From positions 9,433,639 through 9,497,638 of the forward strand of contig JAJLRJ010000006.1 of the NCBI GenBank assembly GCA_024195265.1: a stretch of 64,000 bases of DNA. The letters are read 5' to 3'. The DNA comes from Dendrophyllia cribrosa. Lineage: Eukaryota > Cnidaria > Anthozoa > Scleractinia > Dendrophylliidae. Both the position numbers and the translations under genes were made by a program. This document shows positions 63,456 to 64,000 of this stretch, piece after piece (positions within the stretch are counted from its first letter, which is position 1; each line of letters opens with the position of its first letter). Under the pieces are notes generated by a model. That model made no database searches. It was not told the DNA's origin and saw only the letters and a program-made list of their open reading frames with translations.

Positions 63456-64000
63456 TTAATTGTCAACTTCATCAAAGCCCTCAAGTGGGTAACCTTCACT
63501 GTCCCTTGTGAGAGGCCTGGGTGGCGGAGGAGGAGGAGGAGTGGGCGGCGTCTCTTCTGACTCCTTTTTGAAGTCGATGTGTTTTGTAGTGATCAAAGCA
63601 GCATTTGCCAATGCCAAGAATTTACCACATCGCAGTGCAAGGTTTCCAGCAAGAGATGACAATTCATGATTTATCATGTAGTCATTTTTGAGTTCTTTCT
63701 GCAACTCTTTCACATCGTTAATTGGAACAACCGTGCCAGCGCCTTTGGTTACAAGCATTATAACGCTGTCAATCAGAGACTCAGTCGTCTTGTTGCGGAC
63801 GTAGGCTTCATACCTTTTGTAAAATTTTTCAACATCCTTATCCGAAAGGCGTTTCACCTGCTCGTGTGTGAGCTGGGCGCCGATGGCTTCTTTTGATTTG
63901 CCAGTCGAGACCAGAATTGCCAGCTTCTCGCGTTGAGCCGGAATGGCGTTGTCTGAAACAAAGGGTACTGATTCTGAAGGCACGGAGCTATCTGGAGCTG
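63456..64000 (-). CDS. hypothetical protein, N-terminus beyond window
   Basis: The frame is open to the right edge, with no ATG seen near the start of the visible part, so it is partial. It contains a charged helical region (AQREKLAILVSTGKSKEAIG...), a hydrophobic stretch (SLAGNLALRCGKFLALANAA) and a C-terminal run of seven prolines followed by an acidic tail. No family recognised. Confidence 0.55.
   Translation of the reverse strand, partial: APDSSVPSESVPFVSDNAIPAQREKLAILVSTGKSKEAIGAQLTHEQVKRLSDKDVEKFYKRYEAYVRNKTTESLIDSVIMLVTKGAGTVVPINDVKELQKELKNDYMINHELSSLAGNLALRCGKFLALANAALITTKHIDFKKESEETPPTPPPPPPPRPLTRDSEGYPLEGFDEVDN

Larger units (their letters stand above)
56859..64000. mobile_element. 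Polinton element B, left part (runs off the window)
   Basis: Begins with a ~210-bp palindrome starting AGTAGTATAAGGGG, followed by PolB on the + strand, integrase on the - strand and small minus-strand genes. Protein sequences and GC-richer composition differ clearly from element A, so it is a separate lineage. The right terminus and capsid genes are not in view. Confidence 0.85.

Noticed and set aside
1..64000. tRNA or rRNA genes
   Set aside because: I looked for cloverleaf-like and conserved rRNA blocks and saw none I could support by eye.

Overview
This is a stretch of animal nuclear genome carrying two integrated Polinton/Maverick-type DNA elements (virus-like, protein-primed DNA polymerase plus integrase). 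Spliced host exons (a TRPC-like cation channel on the + strand and an unrecognised gene on the - strand), dense nested MITEs, a Penelope-like element, LINE and DIRS debris and minisatellites give a picture typical of an invertebrate, most likely a cnidarian such as a stony coral. That assignment is an inference from content, not from a species marker.

Region 1 (1-18,258) is a complete Polinton, 'element A' (546-18,252, 17.7 kb, AT-rich). It has inverted terminal repeats, a 6-bp target duplication ATCTAT and a related unoccupied site in the same window (23,921-23,926). In order it carries: a repeat-rich left control region; a VLTF3/zinc-ribbon factor (+); a block of minus-strand genes (membrane protein, unknown, collagen-tagged fibre, packaging ATPase); then plus-strand virion genes (PPxY protein, penton-like minor capsid, basic pVI-like protein, double-jelly-roll capsid, GG-rich core protein, adenain-like protease, zinc ribbon, PLA2 protein), integrase, coiled-coil protein, AT-hook/zinc-finger protein and PolB. 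Two promoter classes can be read from the sequence. The integrase has no ATG of its own; it overlaps the PLA2 gene at a correctly phased A_AAA_AAC slippery heptamer followed by a good H-type pseudoknot, which suggests retrovirus-like -1 frameshifting in a DNA element. The protease also lacks an ATG and overlaps the core-protein gene.

Region 2 (18.3-57 kb) is host DNA. It holds a 550-bp element with an 8-bp duplication, foldbacks and MITEs nested up to three deep, a Penelope-like element split by a truncated LINE, an 88-bp minisatellite, DIRS reverse-transcriptase debris, and the two split host genes. The TRPC-like gene has a tandemly duplicated 54-nt symmetric (phase 1-1) mini-exon, with a third, 48-nt copy far upstream.

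Region 3 (56,859-64,000, continuing off the right edge) is 'element B', a different and more GC-rich Polinton. Its left end is a long palindrome beginning AGTAGT, as in element A. Its PolB is broken by stops and frameshifts. The minus-strand integrase keeps its DDE core, and a run of small minus-strand genes follows, most with a shared TATATACAC motif just before the start codon. Its capsid genes, if present, lie beyond the window.
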